Of a stretch of DNA of 64,000 bases, positions 34,995-42,807 are shown in pieces (positions within the stretch are counted from its first letter, which is position 1; the number at the start of each line of letters is the position of its first letter). The DNA comes from an uncultured Bacilli bacterium (lineage in GTDB: Bacteria; Bacillota_I; Bacilli_A; RF39; UBA660): assembly GCA_934154785.1 (NCBI GenBank), contig CAKPGL010000001.1, positions 496,001-560,000 on the forward strand, in the 5' to 3' direction. The notes under the pieces were generated by a model, which saw only the letters and a program-made list of their open reading frames with translations, was not told the origin of the DNA and made no database searches. The translations under genes and the position numbers were made by a program.

Positions 34995-35654
34995 ATGAAA
35001 AAAATAATTATAGAGGAAAAGTATGTTCCTGAGTATGTAATGGACATGCTAAGTGATTGCAAAACTGGTCGTAAAGAAGAAGTAAAAAATGCTAAGTTTC
35101 ATCATAATACAAACTATGAAAAAGCTTCCAATATTTTAAAATATGGAATTTTACCATTACGTGAATTAAATAGACTGGGTTTAAGACATGATTCAGAAGA
35201 ATTTCTAGAATTAATGGATGATATTGAATCACATATAAATGGTATAGATGGTGTGTCACTTTTCGTAACAGGATTAGATGATACTGACCCTGATAAATTG
35301 ATTTTTAATTCAGAAAGTAATGCTCACGTTGACTTTTTAGTAACAAGTGATATTATAGCGGGAAGATGTGGTTCTAATTATGATGATGAATATATTTGCA
35401 GAAGACCAATTACACCAGAATTGTTACGTGCTATGGACATAAGATTATTAAGTTATGCTAAAGAAGTAATGCAGCATTCTGATAATAATAAAAATGTTAT
35501 TGGTTTAATTGAAAGATACAATTGTTTAAAAGAAATAGCGTTGACTTTAAAGGAAACTGGGTTAGAAATTCCGTTCCGCGAATTATCTGATGACAATTCT
35601 GTGCTTGATGCAGATAAAGTTTCTGCTATGCCATCATTAACTTTAAAAAAATAG
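34995..35654 (+). CDS. Protein of unknown function, possibly ADP-ribosyltransferase-like
   Basis: 219 residues, not recognised. FHHNTNYEKASNILKYGILP (about 35-54), followed by SLFVTGLDDTDPDK (about 88-101), has the H-x-T ... IL..G.L pattern seen at the NAD-binding start of DarT, Tpt1 and other ADP-ribosyltransferase folds, but the remaining motifs are not clear. The C-terminal half is helical. No antitoxin partner is adjacent. AGGGGGATA is ahead of the start; it likely shares the ackA transcript and ends at a terminator. Confidence 0.6.
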   Translation: MKKIIIEEKYVPEYVMDMLSDCKTGRKEEVKNAKFHHNTNYEKASNILKYGILPLRELNRLGLRHDSEEFLELMDDIESHINGIDGVSLFVTGLDDTDPDKLIFNSESNAHVDFLVTSDIIAGRCGSNYDDEYICRRPITPELLRAMDIRLLSYAKEVMQHSDNNKNVIGLIERYNCLKEIALTLKETGLEIPFRELSDDNSVLDADKVSAMPSLTLKK

Positions 35655-35661
35655 ATAATTA

Positions 35662-35692
35662 AACTTATAAGATATTGTTCTTATAGGTTTTT
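35662..35692 (+). terminator. Rho-independent terminator after the ackA unit
   Basis: AACTTATAAG (35662-35671) pairs with CTTATAGGTT (35680-35689), one G-T pair, followed by TTTAATTTT. Confidence 0.7.
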
Positions 35693-35727
35693 AATTTTAT
35701 CAATTTAAACATTTGTTCGGAGTATTA

Positions 35728-35756
35728 TTGACAATTTTATATTTATTTGTTATTCT
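35728..35756 (+). promoter_or_regulatory. Strong promoter with no evident gene
   Basis: TTGACA (35728-35733), a 17-base spacer and TATTCT (35751-35756). The next 330 bases hold no gene that I can support. A weak 41-codon frame (35881-36006, TTG start, no SD) is present. The promoter may now serve the antirepressor relics or an untranslated RNA. Confidence 0.5.
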
Positions 35757-36091
35757 TAATTAGTAACAAAGATATTATGCTGATTAATAGAAAATATCGT
35801 TAAATTAGATGTATAAAAAATTTATTTAATGTTATTTAGTTAAAAAATGAAATACGGGTACAAAAATAATAAATTAAATGTTGCAGAATATCCTGTTTAT
35901 CAAAGAAGAATCTAATAGTATAACTAATCAAAAGTTAACTATAGATAATATTGTATGTTGTTATTTTAATAATGATACATATGTTAAATTCGAAGTTAAA
36001 AAATAATTTGCAGATAAGATAACAAATAAACAATATATAATAAAAAACGAAATGAAAACTTTAATATAAAGCAATAGAAACGGAGGTGGCA

Positions 36092-36639
36092 ATGAAGAAA
36101 ATTGGAGATAAATATACAAGCAACGCTTTTGAAAATATAAAGCATATTGATGATTATGGCAATGAATTTTGGTATGCTAGGGAACTTTCAAAAGTTTTAG
36201 AATATAAAGACTGGAGAAATTTCTTAAAGGTTTTAAATAAAGCAAAAGAGGCTTGCAAAAATTCTGGGTTTAATATAGATGAACAACTTGTTGAGGTCAA
36301 CAAGTTGTCAAAAAGAAATAATAATGCCATTGCTAATATACAAGATTATAAACTATCAAGATATATATGCTATTTAATAGTACAAAATGCTGATCCAAGT
36401 AAAGAAGTTGTTGCTTTGGGACAGACATATTTTGCCATTCAAACAAGAAAATATGACATGGACATTGCAAAAAACTATTTAAATGAGAAAGAATTAAAAG
36501 ATTTGAATAGAATTGTAACAATGTATTTAGATTATGCAGAATTACAGGCAGAAAATCATAATGCTATGACCATGAAAGATTGGTTAAAAAACTAAATGCA
36601 TTCTTACAGTTTAATGATAAAGAAATAATACTTTATTAA
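36092..36639 (+). pseudogene. Chimeric DinD/RhuM-like gene, frameshifted
   Basis: The first ~125 codons match DNA-damage-inducible protein D (BRO-N-like): FENIKHIDDYGNEFWYAREL, then YKDWRNFLKVLNKAKEAC and KLSRYICYLIVQNADPSKEV. Directly after AIQTRK the sequence changes to the C-terminal block of RhuM-type virulence proteins: IAKNYLNEKELKDLN, then YLDYAELQAEN and MTMKDW. The frame ends at 36595, but after one frameshift the RhuM tail continues (LNAFLQFNDKEI) to 36639. So a deletion probably joined two neighbouring antirepressor-type genes, followed by decay. GGAGGTGG precedes ATG 36092. Confidence 0.7.
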
Positions 36640-37356
36640 TAGTAAAAAATAATAAGGTTAATGTAATAAGAATTAATGGTAGTAATTATATTTCACTAAC
36701 TGATTTAGCTAGATATGCAAATCCAGAAGGACCCAAAATACCAGTACAAACATGGATGAGAAACAAAAATGTTGTATCATTTTTGGGATTTTGGGAACAG
36801 ATGCATAATCTAAATTTCAAAGTTTTCGAATTCGATACCTTTGAAAATGGAGCAGGAAAAAATAGTTTTTATTTATCTCCACAAAAATGGATAAGTAATA
36901 CAAATGCAATAGGAATTATTTCTAAATTTGGAAATAATGGAGGAACATATGCTCATTCAGATATATCTTTTGAATTTGCAAGTTGGTTGAGTCCAGAGTT
37001 TAAACTATATTTAATACAAGAATTTGAAAGATTAAAACAAATTAAAAACAAAAATAGAGAATGGGATATAAAATCTTAACAAAAAACAACTATTTAATAC
37101 AACAGCTAAAGAATAGAGAGAACTAAATCCTGTTTTAGCTAAAACTTCTAATATAAGAGATTATGCTACAATAAATGAGTTAACTGTATTATCAAATTTA
37201 GAATCGCATAATGCAGAAATGATTAAAGAAGGTAAAAGTAAAGAAGATAGATTTGAAATACTAAGTGGGATTGCAAAATATCAATTAAATATATTAAATA
37301 ATGCTGCAGAGATAAAATTATTAGGAGATAGTAAAGATTATGAAGAACAAGTATAA
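36630..37356 (+). pseudogene. KilA-N domain gene, decayed
   Basis: From 36630 an open frame without start codon reads YISLTDLARYANPEGPKIP, then WMRNKNVVSFLGFWEQ and GGTYAHSDISFEFASWLSPE, all typical of KilA-N phage antirepressor-type proteins. It stops at 37077-37079. Later sequence in another frame matches the conserved C-terminal part (KTSNIRDYATINELTVLSN, then LESHNAEMIKEGKSKEDRF) up to TAA at 37354-37356. The middle of the protein is missing and stops intervene, so it is not functional. It lies directly behind the DinD/RhuM chimera. Confidence 0.8.
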
Positions 37357-37565
37357 TATAAAAGAATTAGAAGAAAAAATTAATAGATGTAAAAATATGA
37401 AACTTGAAGATATTAATCCTGATGATGTAGATGAGATAAGTTCTATTAGTAAAAAATCCTTATGTATTTAAAGTAAATAGAAAACTTGCTAGAATGGTTT
37501 TTTCTGAAAATGGTCCAACAGCGGATAAATGTCTCACTAACGTTTTAAAGAACCTATATAAATAA
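37340..37565 (+). pseudogene. Small DUF6870/TnpW-like gene, frameshifted
   Basis: ATG 37340 opens ELEEKINRCKNMKLEDI and DDVDEISSI, ending at TAA after SKKSLCI. A shifted frame continues KNPYVFKVNRKLARMVFS, then GPTADKCLTNVLKNLYK, to TAA at 37563-37565. The two halves together look like small proteins carried by Bacillota integrative elements (DUF6870 or TnpW type). One frameshift breaks it. The family name is tentative. Confidence 0.5.
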
Positions 37566-37649
37566 TTATTGTAATCAATTGAATATAGATAAAATAATTT
37601 TATAAAAATATGTTATAATAAATATAAAATTTTTCGTTGGGGTGATTTT

Positions 37650-38249
37650 ATGAAAAATAAGAAAGATTATTTTGAAAATTTTGAGACAAAAGTATTCTTT
37701 TATAGAGAAGGTAAAAAATATTATTTTAAATTTAATAACAACAAATATGAATGTAATAGTATTACTATAAATAAATTGAAAGAGCAATTAATATTACCAT
37801 ATAAAATAGAATTTTTGGGGCTGTCTAGGGCTCAACTTGGAAGGGTATTATCAAACTTACTTGATAGTACAACAGATATTAAATTTCAAAGGCAGAAAAA
37901 TGAAAAAGATAATATTTTAAGATTTGAAGCGATATTTTATGAAAAAAAGAGAATAATTGATATATATAAAATGCAAAATTATAGTTGCCTATATGGAAGA
38001 AGTAAAAATTGTAATCCTTATATATTAACTAATATTTCTAATAAAGTTATTTTATTAGAAGTTACAAAAGATTATATTAAAACTAATGGGGCAGAATATT
38101 ATTTTTTAGCATCCGATTTAACTTCAAGTGAGAAGGAATTTTTTGATTCATGCTATATGCAAATAAATTGTGATTTTGTTTATAATTTGAATAATAATGA
38201 GGAGATTCAAAAAGATAAATTGTATCAAAAAAAGTTAAGTAGAAAATAA
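37650..38249 (+). CDS. Hypothetical protein
   Basis: 199 residues, not recognised. Rich in Lys, Asn, Tyr and Phe, with no signal peptide or membrane segment and no cysteine motif beyond scattered residues. A GGGGTGAT site lies 4 bases ahead of the ATG and a TATAAT at 37614-37619 may be its -10 box. It follows the phage-type relics and precedes rbgA by 31 bases; unusual composition and position suggest accessory DNA. No function proposed. Confidence 0.6.
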   Translation: MKNKKDYFENFETKVFFYREGKKYYFKFNNNKYECNSITINKLKEQLILPYKIEFLGLSRAQLGRVLSNLLDSTTDIKFQRQKNEKDNILRFEAIFYEKKRIIDIYKMQNYSCLYGRSKNCNPYILTNISNKVILLEVTKDYIKTNGAEYYFLASDLTSSEKEFFDSCYMQINCDFVYNLNNNEEIQKDKLYQKKLSRK

Positions 38250-38280
38250 ACTTTAAAGAATATAAGAGGAAGTGATAATA

Positions 38281-39159
38281 ATGAATAACGAAAACAAAAC
38301 AAATATCAATTGGTACCCTGGACATATGGCTAAAACGAAAAGACTTATAAAAGAAAATATAGATAAAATAGATGTAGTAATAGAGGTATTGGATGCAAGA
38401 ATTCCTTATTCAACTAAGATTAGAGATTTTGAAGAACTTGTTCAAAATAAACCAAGAATTTTAGTTTTTACTAAAATGGACTTATGTGACAAGAAGGAAA
38501 CTGAAAAGTGGATTAAGTATTATGAACAATTAGGTAATGTTGTAGTAGCACTTGATTTAGAACATCAACCTAACATGCATATGTTATTAAATAAAATTAA
38601 AGTGGTTATGCAAGAAACTAACGCTAAAAGAGTAGCGAAGGGTATGAATATAAGAAAAACTAGGGTACTTATTGTAGGTGTACCAAATGCTGGTAAATCT
38701 ACCTTGATTAATCGCTTAGTTGGTAAAAAGGTAACTAATGTTGGTAATAAACCAGGTGTAACTAAGGAACTTAGCTGGATTAGAATAGGTGAAGATATAG
38801 AACTATTGGATACGCCAGGTATTTTATGGCCTAAAATAGCTGATGGTAATATTGCTTTAAATTTAGCAACTTTTACTGCTATTCGTGAAGAAATATTACC
38901 TATATATGATGTTATTGAATATTTTCTATTAACTTTACAAAAATATTATCCTAATAAACTAAAAGAAAGATATGGTGTTGATATAGTTGATGATGATATT
39001 ATAAATACTTTAGATGTTATAGGCAAGAGGCGAGGATGCCTTATTAAGGGTGGAGAGATAGACTATGATAAAGTAATTCAAATTATTATGAGTGATATTA
39101 AAGATGGTAGTGTATCAGGTATTACATTTGATAGATTTGAGGAAATAATTAATGAATAA
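38281..39159 (+). CDS. rbgA: Ribosome biogenesis GTPase YlqF/RbgA
   Basis: 292 residues. INWYPGHMAKTKRLIKENI is the family N-terminus, then circularly permuted GTPase motifs: FTKMDL (G4), GVPNAGKSTLINRL (G1), PGVTKE and LLDTPGILWPK (G3), and a C-terminal helical RNA-binding part. It promotes late 50S assembly. ATG 38281 follows AGAGGAAGTGAT; the frame also opens from GTG 38272 inside that site. The gene overlaps the next by 8 bases and starts the rbgA-NTase-mrnC-rlmB-sigH run. Confidence 0.94.
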   Translation: MNNENKTNINWYPGHMAKTKRLIKENIDKIDVVIEVLDARIPYSTKIRDFEELVQNKPRILVFTKMDLCDKKETEKWIKYYEQLGNVVVALDLEHQPNMHMLLNKIKVVMQETNAKRVAKGMNIRKTRVLIVGVPNAGKSTLINRLVGKKVTNVGNKPGVTKELSWIRIGEDIELLDTPGILWPKIADGNIALNLATFTAIREEILPIYDVIEYFLLTLQKYYPNKLKERYGVDIVDDDIINTLDVIGKRRGCLIKGGEIDYDKVIQIIMSDIKDGSVSGITFDRFEEIINE

Positions 39160-39544
39160 AAAAGAAGTATTAAGCGTACTAAATAATTATAATTTTCCAA
39201 AAAATGATTTTATTGTACTTTCAGGTGCCGCAATGGTGTTAATGGGAATAAAAGAAAGCACCAATGACATTGATATTAGTGTATCTAAAAAGTTTTATAA
39301 TCAACTACTAAAAGATTATAGTTGCAAACTAGAAAAAATAGACAAAGATGGTGCTAAAATATATTTTATTGATGATGTAATTAATTTCGGTAGTAGATAT
39401 TTTGATACAGATTATTTAATTTGTGAAGGCTATCAATTGCAAACACCACTTGCTATAAAGCAATTAAAACAATCGTTAAATAGGAATAAAGATAAAAATG
39501 ATATTTATTTAATAGACAAGTATCTGGAGGAACATAATGGATAA
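39152..39544 (+). CDS. Small nucleotidyltransferase-fold protein
   Basis: 130 residues. IVLSGAAMVLMGIKESTNDIDI gives the G-(G/S)-x(n)-DxD pattern of minimal nucleotidyltransferases (DUF6036/AbiEii-like). A second downstream Asp (IYFIDDVINF) could complete the site. Not part of the usual Bacilli rbgA or rlmB neighbourhood. It overlaps rbgA by 8 bases and mrnC by 8 bases, so it is embedded in the RNA-processing operon. Substrate unknown; no partner toxin or antitoxin gene. Confidence 0.65.
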   Translation: MNKKEVLSVLNNYNFPKNDFIVLSGAAMVLMGIKESTNDIDISVSKKFYNQLLKDYSCKLEKIDKDGAKIYFIDDVINFGSRYFDTDYLICEGYQLQTPLAIKQLKQSLNRNKDKNDIYLIDKYLEEHNG

Positions 39545-39902
39545 AAATGTATTAACACTGGCTTATTTAGGTGACGCAATATATGAAATATATATTAGAG
39601 AATATTTAGTAAATAAGGGCATTGTTAAAGTGGATGAATTGCAAAAATCTGCTGTTAAGTATGTTAGTGCTAAGGGACAAGCCCATTATTTGCAAAATTT
39701 TATAGATAATGGTATTTTAAAAGAGGATGAATTAGAGATTGTATATCGAGCTAGAAATCATAAAGGAACAAGACATCCTAAGAATACAGATATAATAACA
39801 TATAAATATGCAACTGGATTAGAAGCACTTATCGGTTATTTATATTTAGAAAAAAGAAAAGAAAGAATAGAAGAATTAATGAATTATATTCGAGGTGAAT
39901 AG
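39537..39902 (+). CDS. mrnC: Mini-ribonuclease III
   Basis: 121 residues, normal length. LAYLGDAIYEIYIREYLV holds the catalytic Asp, and RARNHKGTRHPKNTD with ALIGYLYLE holds the second RNase III acidic site; there is no dsRNA-binding domain. It matures 23S rRNA in Bacilli. TGGAGGAA is ahead of the ATG. Confidence 0.94.
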   Translation: MDKNVLTLAYLGDAIYEIYIREYLVNKGIVKVDELQKSAVKYVSAKGQAHYLQNFIDNGILKEDELEIVYRARNHKGTRHPKNTDIITYKYATGLEALIGYLYLEKRKERIEELMNYIRGE

Positions 39903-39904
39903 GT

Positions 39905-40600
39905 ATGTATGTATATGGTAAAAATGTTGTTAATGAAATATTAAAAGATAATACACCAATAAAGAAAGTATTTTTATCTGATAACTTTTCAGACAAAGAT
40001 ATATTAAATAAACTACGTAGTCTTAATACTAATACTAAATATTGTAAACCTTATGAACTTGATAAAATAGTTGAGGGTAATCATCAAGGAATAATACTAG
40101 AAGTTTCAGATTATCAGTATTTTGACATTGATGACTTATTAGTTAACGAAAATCCTTTAATAGTTATTTTAGATCATTTAGAAGATCCCCATAATTTTGG
40201 GGCAATTATTAGAACTTGCGAAGCAGCAGGAATAGATGGTATTATTATTCCTAAAAATAGAAGTGTTGATGTGAATAGTACTGTTATGAAAACAAGTACT
40301 GGTGCTTTAAATCATGTTAAGATATGTCAGGTAACTAATTTGAAGAATACCATTGATTATCTAAAGAAAAAGGGTTTTTGGATAGTTGGAACTGATATGG
40401 ATGGCACTGATTATACACAAGTTGATTATAAAGGTAAAATGGCTATTATAACTGGTAGTGAAGGCTTTGGTATGAGTAGGTTAGTTAAAGATAATTGTGA
40501 TTTTATAGCAAGTATTCCTATGTATGGTGAAGTTAATAGCTTAAATGCGTCTGTTGCAACAGCAATTATCATTTATGAAGCAATAAAACAAAGGAGATAA
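39905..40600 (+). CDS. rlmB: 23S rRNA (guanosine-2'-O-)-methyltransferase RlmB
   Basis: 231 residues of the SpoU/TrmH family with a trefoil knot: the N-terminal substrate-binding domain (YGKNVVNEIL), LDHLEDPHNFGAIIRTCEAAG (motif 1, quoted without its first residues in the family), TGSEGFGMS (motif 2) and NSLNASVATAI (motif 3). It methylates the 23S rRNA peptidyl-transferase region. RlmB followed by SigH is the standard Bacilli order. Confidence 0.93.
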   Translation: MYVYGKNVVNEILKDNTPIKKVFLSDNFSDKDILNKLRSLNTNTKYCKPYELDKIVEGNHQGIILEVSDYQYFDIDDLLVNENPLIVILDHLEDPHNFGAIIRTCEAAGIDGIIIPKNRSVDVNSTVMKTSTGALNHVKICQVTNLKNTIDYLKKKGFWIVGTDMDGTDYTQVDYKGKMAIITGSEGFGMSRLVKDNCDFIASIPMYGEVNSLNASVATAIIIYEAIKQRR

Positions 40601-40601
40601 T

Positions 40602-41228
40602 ATGAATTATAAAGACTATAATGATTATGAAATTCTTTCCTACGTAGCGGAGGCAAATGGAGAAGCTATTGATGTTATGTTTGATAAGTATAAACCATTA
40701 ATACAAACTACCGCTAATAGAATGTACTGTTATTGTAAGAATACAGGACTAGAATATAACGATTTAATTCAAGAAGGAATGCTAGGACTTAATTTAGCAA
40801 TACATACATTTGAGTCTAATAAAGAAACTAGTTTTTATACTTATGCCAAAATGTGTATTGAAAGAAAAATCATTTCTCTTATTGTTAGTTCTAGAAGATT
40901 AAAGCACAAAGTCTTAAATGAATCTATTTCCTTTGAACTATCTGATGAATATGATGATGAAGTATTTAATCAAAAATGTTTAGAAGATAACAGTTTTAAT
41001 CCTGAAAGTATTTTATTAAAAAATGAAAATGAAGATGAATTAATTAACAAAGCCAAAGAATTATTAACTGATCTTGAAACTCAAGTATTTGAGCTAAAAA
41101 TAAATGGTTTTAGTTATAAAGAAATAGCGGAAATACTAGATAAAGATCAAAAAGCTATAGATAATGCTTTACAGCGAATTAGAAGTAAAGTAAAAGATAT
41201 TCTAAATAAAAAAGAAGAAAATAATTAA
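40602..41228 (+). CDS. sigH: RNA polymerase sigma factor, SigH-like
   Basis: 208 residues. Region 2 (EYNDLIQEGMLGLNLAIHTF, then FYTYAKMCIERKI) and region 4 (KINGFSYKEIAEIL, then KAIDNALQRIRSKV) are clear; region 3 is missing, as in sigma-30/SigH. Gene order rlmB-sigH-secE-nusG supports SigH, the stationary-phase and early-sporulation (or competence) sigma factor of Bacilli. Starts 1 base after rlmB with AAGGAGA. Confidence 0.88.
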   Translation: MNYKDYNDYEILSYVAEANGEAIDVMFDKYKPLIQTTANRMYCYCKNTGLEYNDLIQEGMLGLNLAIHTFESNKETSFYTYAKMCIERKIISLIVSSRRLKHKVLNESISFELSDEYDDEVFNQKCLEDNSFNPESILLKNENEDELINKAKELLTDLETQVFELKINGFSYKEIAEILDKDQKAIDNALQRIRSKVKDILNKKEENN

Positions 41229-41277
41229 ACATATTTTAACTATTTAATGTATTAAACTTAAAAAGTCTTAAAAACAT

Positions 41278-41348
41278 TTGACAATAGATATATTTCGTGA
41301 TATCATCTAAGTGAACACGAAAAAGTGTTTTTATTTTGAAAAAAACAC
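41278..41348 (+). promoter_or_regulatory. secE promoter and leader with alternative hairpins
   Basis: TTGACA (41278-41283), a 17-base spacer and TATCAT (41301-41306). In the leader AACAC (41314-41318) can pair with GTGTT (41325-41329), followed by a T-rich stretch, a terminator-like form. GTGTTTTT (41325-41332) can instead pair with AAAAACAC (41341-41348), which would prevent the first hairpin. This resembles an attenuator ahead of secE-nusG. Confidence 0.6.
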
Positions 41349-41371
41349 ATAATATGAAATGAGGAATAAAA

Positions 41372-41551
41372 ATGAAAAAAATAGCTAAGTTTTTTGCAAG
41401 TGTAAAAAAAGAAATGGCTAAAGTAAAATGGCCAAATAAGAAAGATATGATTACTTACAGCGTTGCAACTATATCATTCATTGTATTCTTTGGATTATTC
41501 TATTCTTTAACTGATTTAATAATTTCTGGGATTAAGATGTTGGTGGCATAA
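41372..41551 (+). CDS. secE: Preprotein translocase subunit SecE
   Basis: 59 residues, the short Gram-positive form. FFASVKKEMAKVKWPNKKDM is the conserved amphipathic helix, then a single transmembrane helix (about 30-52). ATG 41372 follows GAGGAATAA. The last base of its stop is the first base of the nusG start (TAATG). The rpmG gene for L33, which often lies before secE in Bacilli, is absent here. Confidence 0.94.
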   Translation: MKKIAKFFASVKKEMAKVKWPNKKDMITYSVATISFIVFFGLFYSLTDLIISGIKMLVA

Positions 41552-42087
41552 TGCAAAAAGAATGGTATGTTGTTAATACTTATTCTGGACACGAGAATAA
41601 AGTAAAAGAAAAGTTAGAGATGCGTGCTAGTACTATGGGACTTGAAGATTACATCTTCCGTGTTGTAGTACCAGAACAAACAGAAATAGAATACAATAAA
41701 GATGGCAAAAAAGTAGAAAAAGTAAAGAAAATGTTTCCCGGCTATATTCTGGTTGAAATGATTATGACTGATGAAGCATGGTTTATTGTTCGTAATACTC
41801 CAGGTGTAACAGGATTTATTGGTTCATCTGGTAAAGGTGCTAAACCATTCCCATTAACTCCAGCTGAAGTTGATAAAATCTTAGGTTCAATGGGTATGAG
41901 TAGATTAGACCTTGGCAATGAGTTAAATGTTGATGATATGGTTAAGGTTATTGAAGGACCATTTAGTGGTATGTTTGGTAAAATTAAAACTATTGATTCT
42001 GCAACAGGGGCTTTAGAAGTTGCCTTGGATTTGTTTGGACAAGAAACAATTGTTGAATTACAAGTTTCACAAATTGAAAAAGCATAG
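41551..42087 (+). CDS. nusG: Transcription termination/antitermination factor NusG
   Basis: 178 residues. NGN domain (WYVVNTYSGHENKVKEKLE, then MFPGYILVEM and TPGVTGFIG) and a C-terminal KOW domain (VIEGPFSGMFGKI). It binds RNA polymerase and couples it to the ribosome. Overlaps secE by 1 base. Confidence 0.96.
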   Translation: MQKEWYVVNTYSGHENKVKEKLEMRASTMGLEDYIFRVVVPEQTEIEYNKDGKKVEKVKKMFPGYILVEMIMTDEAWFIVRNTPGVTGFIGSSGKGAKPFPLTPAEVDKILGSMGMSRLDLGNELNVDDMVKVIEGPFSGMFGKIKTIDSATGALEVALDLFGQETIVELQVSQIEKA

Positions 42088-42148
42088 TTTACAAACATAA
42101 AAAAATATGTTATTATAATTTAGCTATATTAATTTTAATATAGATTTT

Positions 42149-42245
42149 GTGGGAGCTACGGGTGATTTATTAGTGTTGTACTAGTATAGCGGAACTATAC
42201 AAGACAAATAGACATTACGTAATCATGCTAATGCATTTGGACCAC
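42149..42245 (+). promoter_or_regulatory. Leader RNA ahead of rplK with an L1-site-like helix end
   Basis: GTGGGAGC (42149-42156) and GGACCAC (42239-42245) can close a long stem enclosing about 80 bases, including ACTAGTATAGCGGAACTATAC. GTGGGAG/ACCAC resembles the L1-binding motif of 23S rRNA and of L1 mRNA leaders. No strong promoter was identified between nusG and rplK. Probably a control site for rplK-rplA. Confidence 0.5.
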
Positions 42246-42282
42246 GGGCGAAAAGCTAAAGAATTTATAGGAGGTGTTTTTC

Positions 42283-42708
42283 GTGGCAAAACAAGTAGTT
42301 AAACAAATTAAATTACAAATACCTGCAGGAAAAGCTACACCAGCTCCACCAGTTGGAACTGTATTAGGACCAGCAGGAATTAACTTACAGGAATTCTGTA
42401 CTAAATATAATGATGCAACTAAAGACAAAATGGGAGATATTTTACCAGTAGAAATTTCTATTTATGAAGATAGAACTTTCACATTTGTAATTAAAACTCC
42501 ACCAACAGCATTCTTAATTAAGAAAGTTGCTAAAATTAAGTCAGGTTCTGCTAAAGGATCTAAAGAAACAGTAGCAACTCTTACTCGTGAACAATTAAGA
42601 GAAATTGCTGAAATTAAACTTCCAGATTTAAATGCGTACACTGTAGAAGAAGCTATGAAAATAGTTGAAGGTACTGCTTTAAATATGGGTGTTAAAGTTA
42701 GTGAATAA
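42283..42708 (+). CDS. rplK: 50S ribosomal protein L11
   Basis: 141 residues, the standard length. IKLQIPAGKATPAPPVGTVL, then GPAGINLQEF and FVIKTPP are L11 signatures. It forms the GTPase-associated centre with L10/L12. GTG 42283 is chosen because it gives the standard length and lies 7 bases after AGGAGGTG; the frame also opens at GTG 42274 within the SD. Confidence 0.96.
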   Translation: MAKQVVKQIKLQIPAGKATPAPPVGTVLGPAGINLQEFCTKYNDATKDKMGDILPVEISIYEDRTFTFVIKTPPTAFLIKKVAKIKSGSAKGSKETVATLTREQLREIAEIKLPDLNAYTVEEAMKIVEGTALNMGVKVSE

Positions 42709-42727
42709 TAATTAACTTTAAATTCTA

Positions 42728-42791
42728 ACATAGGGTGACCTATGTGGGAGGATAAAATTCCGCTAAATACTTAAAAATTTAAGTAAACCAC
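42728..42791 (+). promoter_or_regulatory. L1-type leader between rplK and rplA
   Basis: A perfect hairpin ACATAGG/CCTATGT (42728-42745) is followed by GTGGGAG (42744-42750) and ACCAC (42787-42791), enclosing a small inner stem CTTAAA/TTTAAG. GTGGGAGG...ACCAC mimics the L1-binding site of 23S rRNA. L1 is known to repress its own operon through such a site. The SD AAGGAGG of rplA is 3 bases downstream. Confidence 0.65.
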
Positions 42792-42807
42792 ATAAGGAGG
42801 TAAAACA

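Noticed and set aside
35881..36006. 41-codon frame with TTG start
   Set aside because: No SD, no recognisable sequence, and the surrounding DNA looks decayed.
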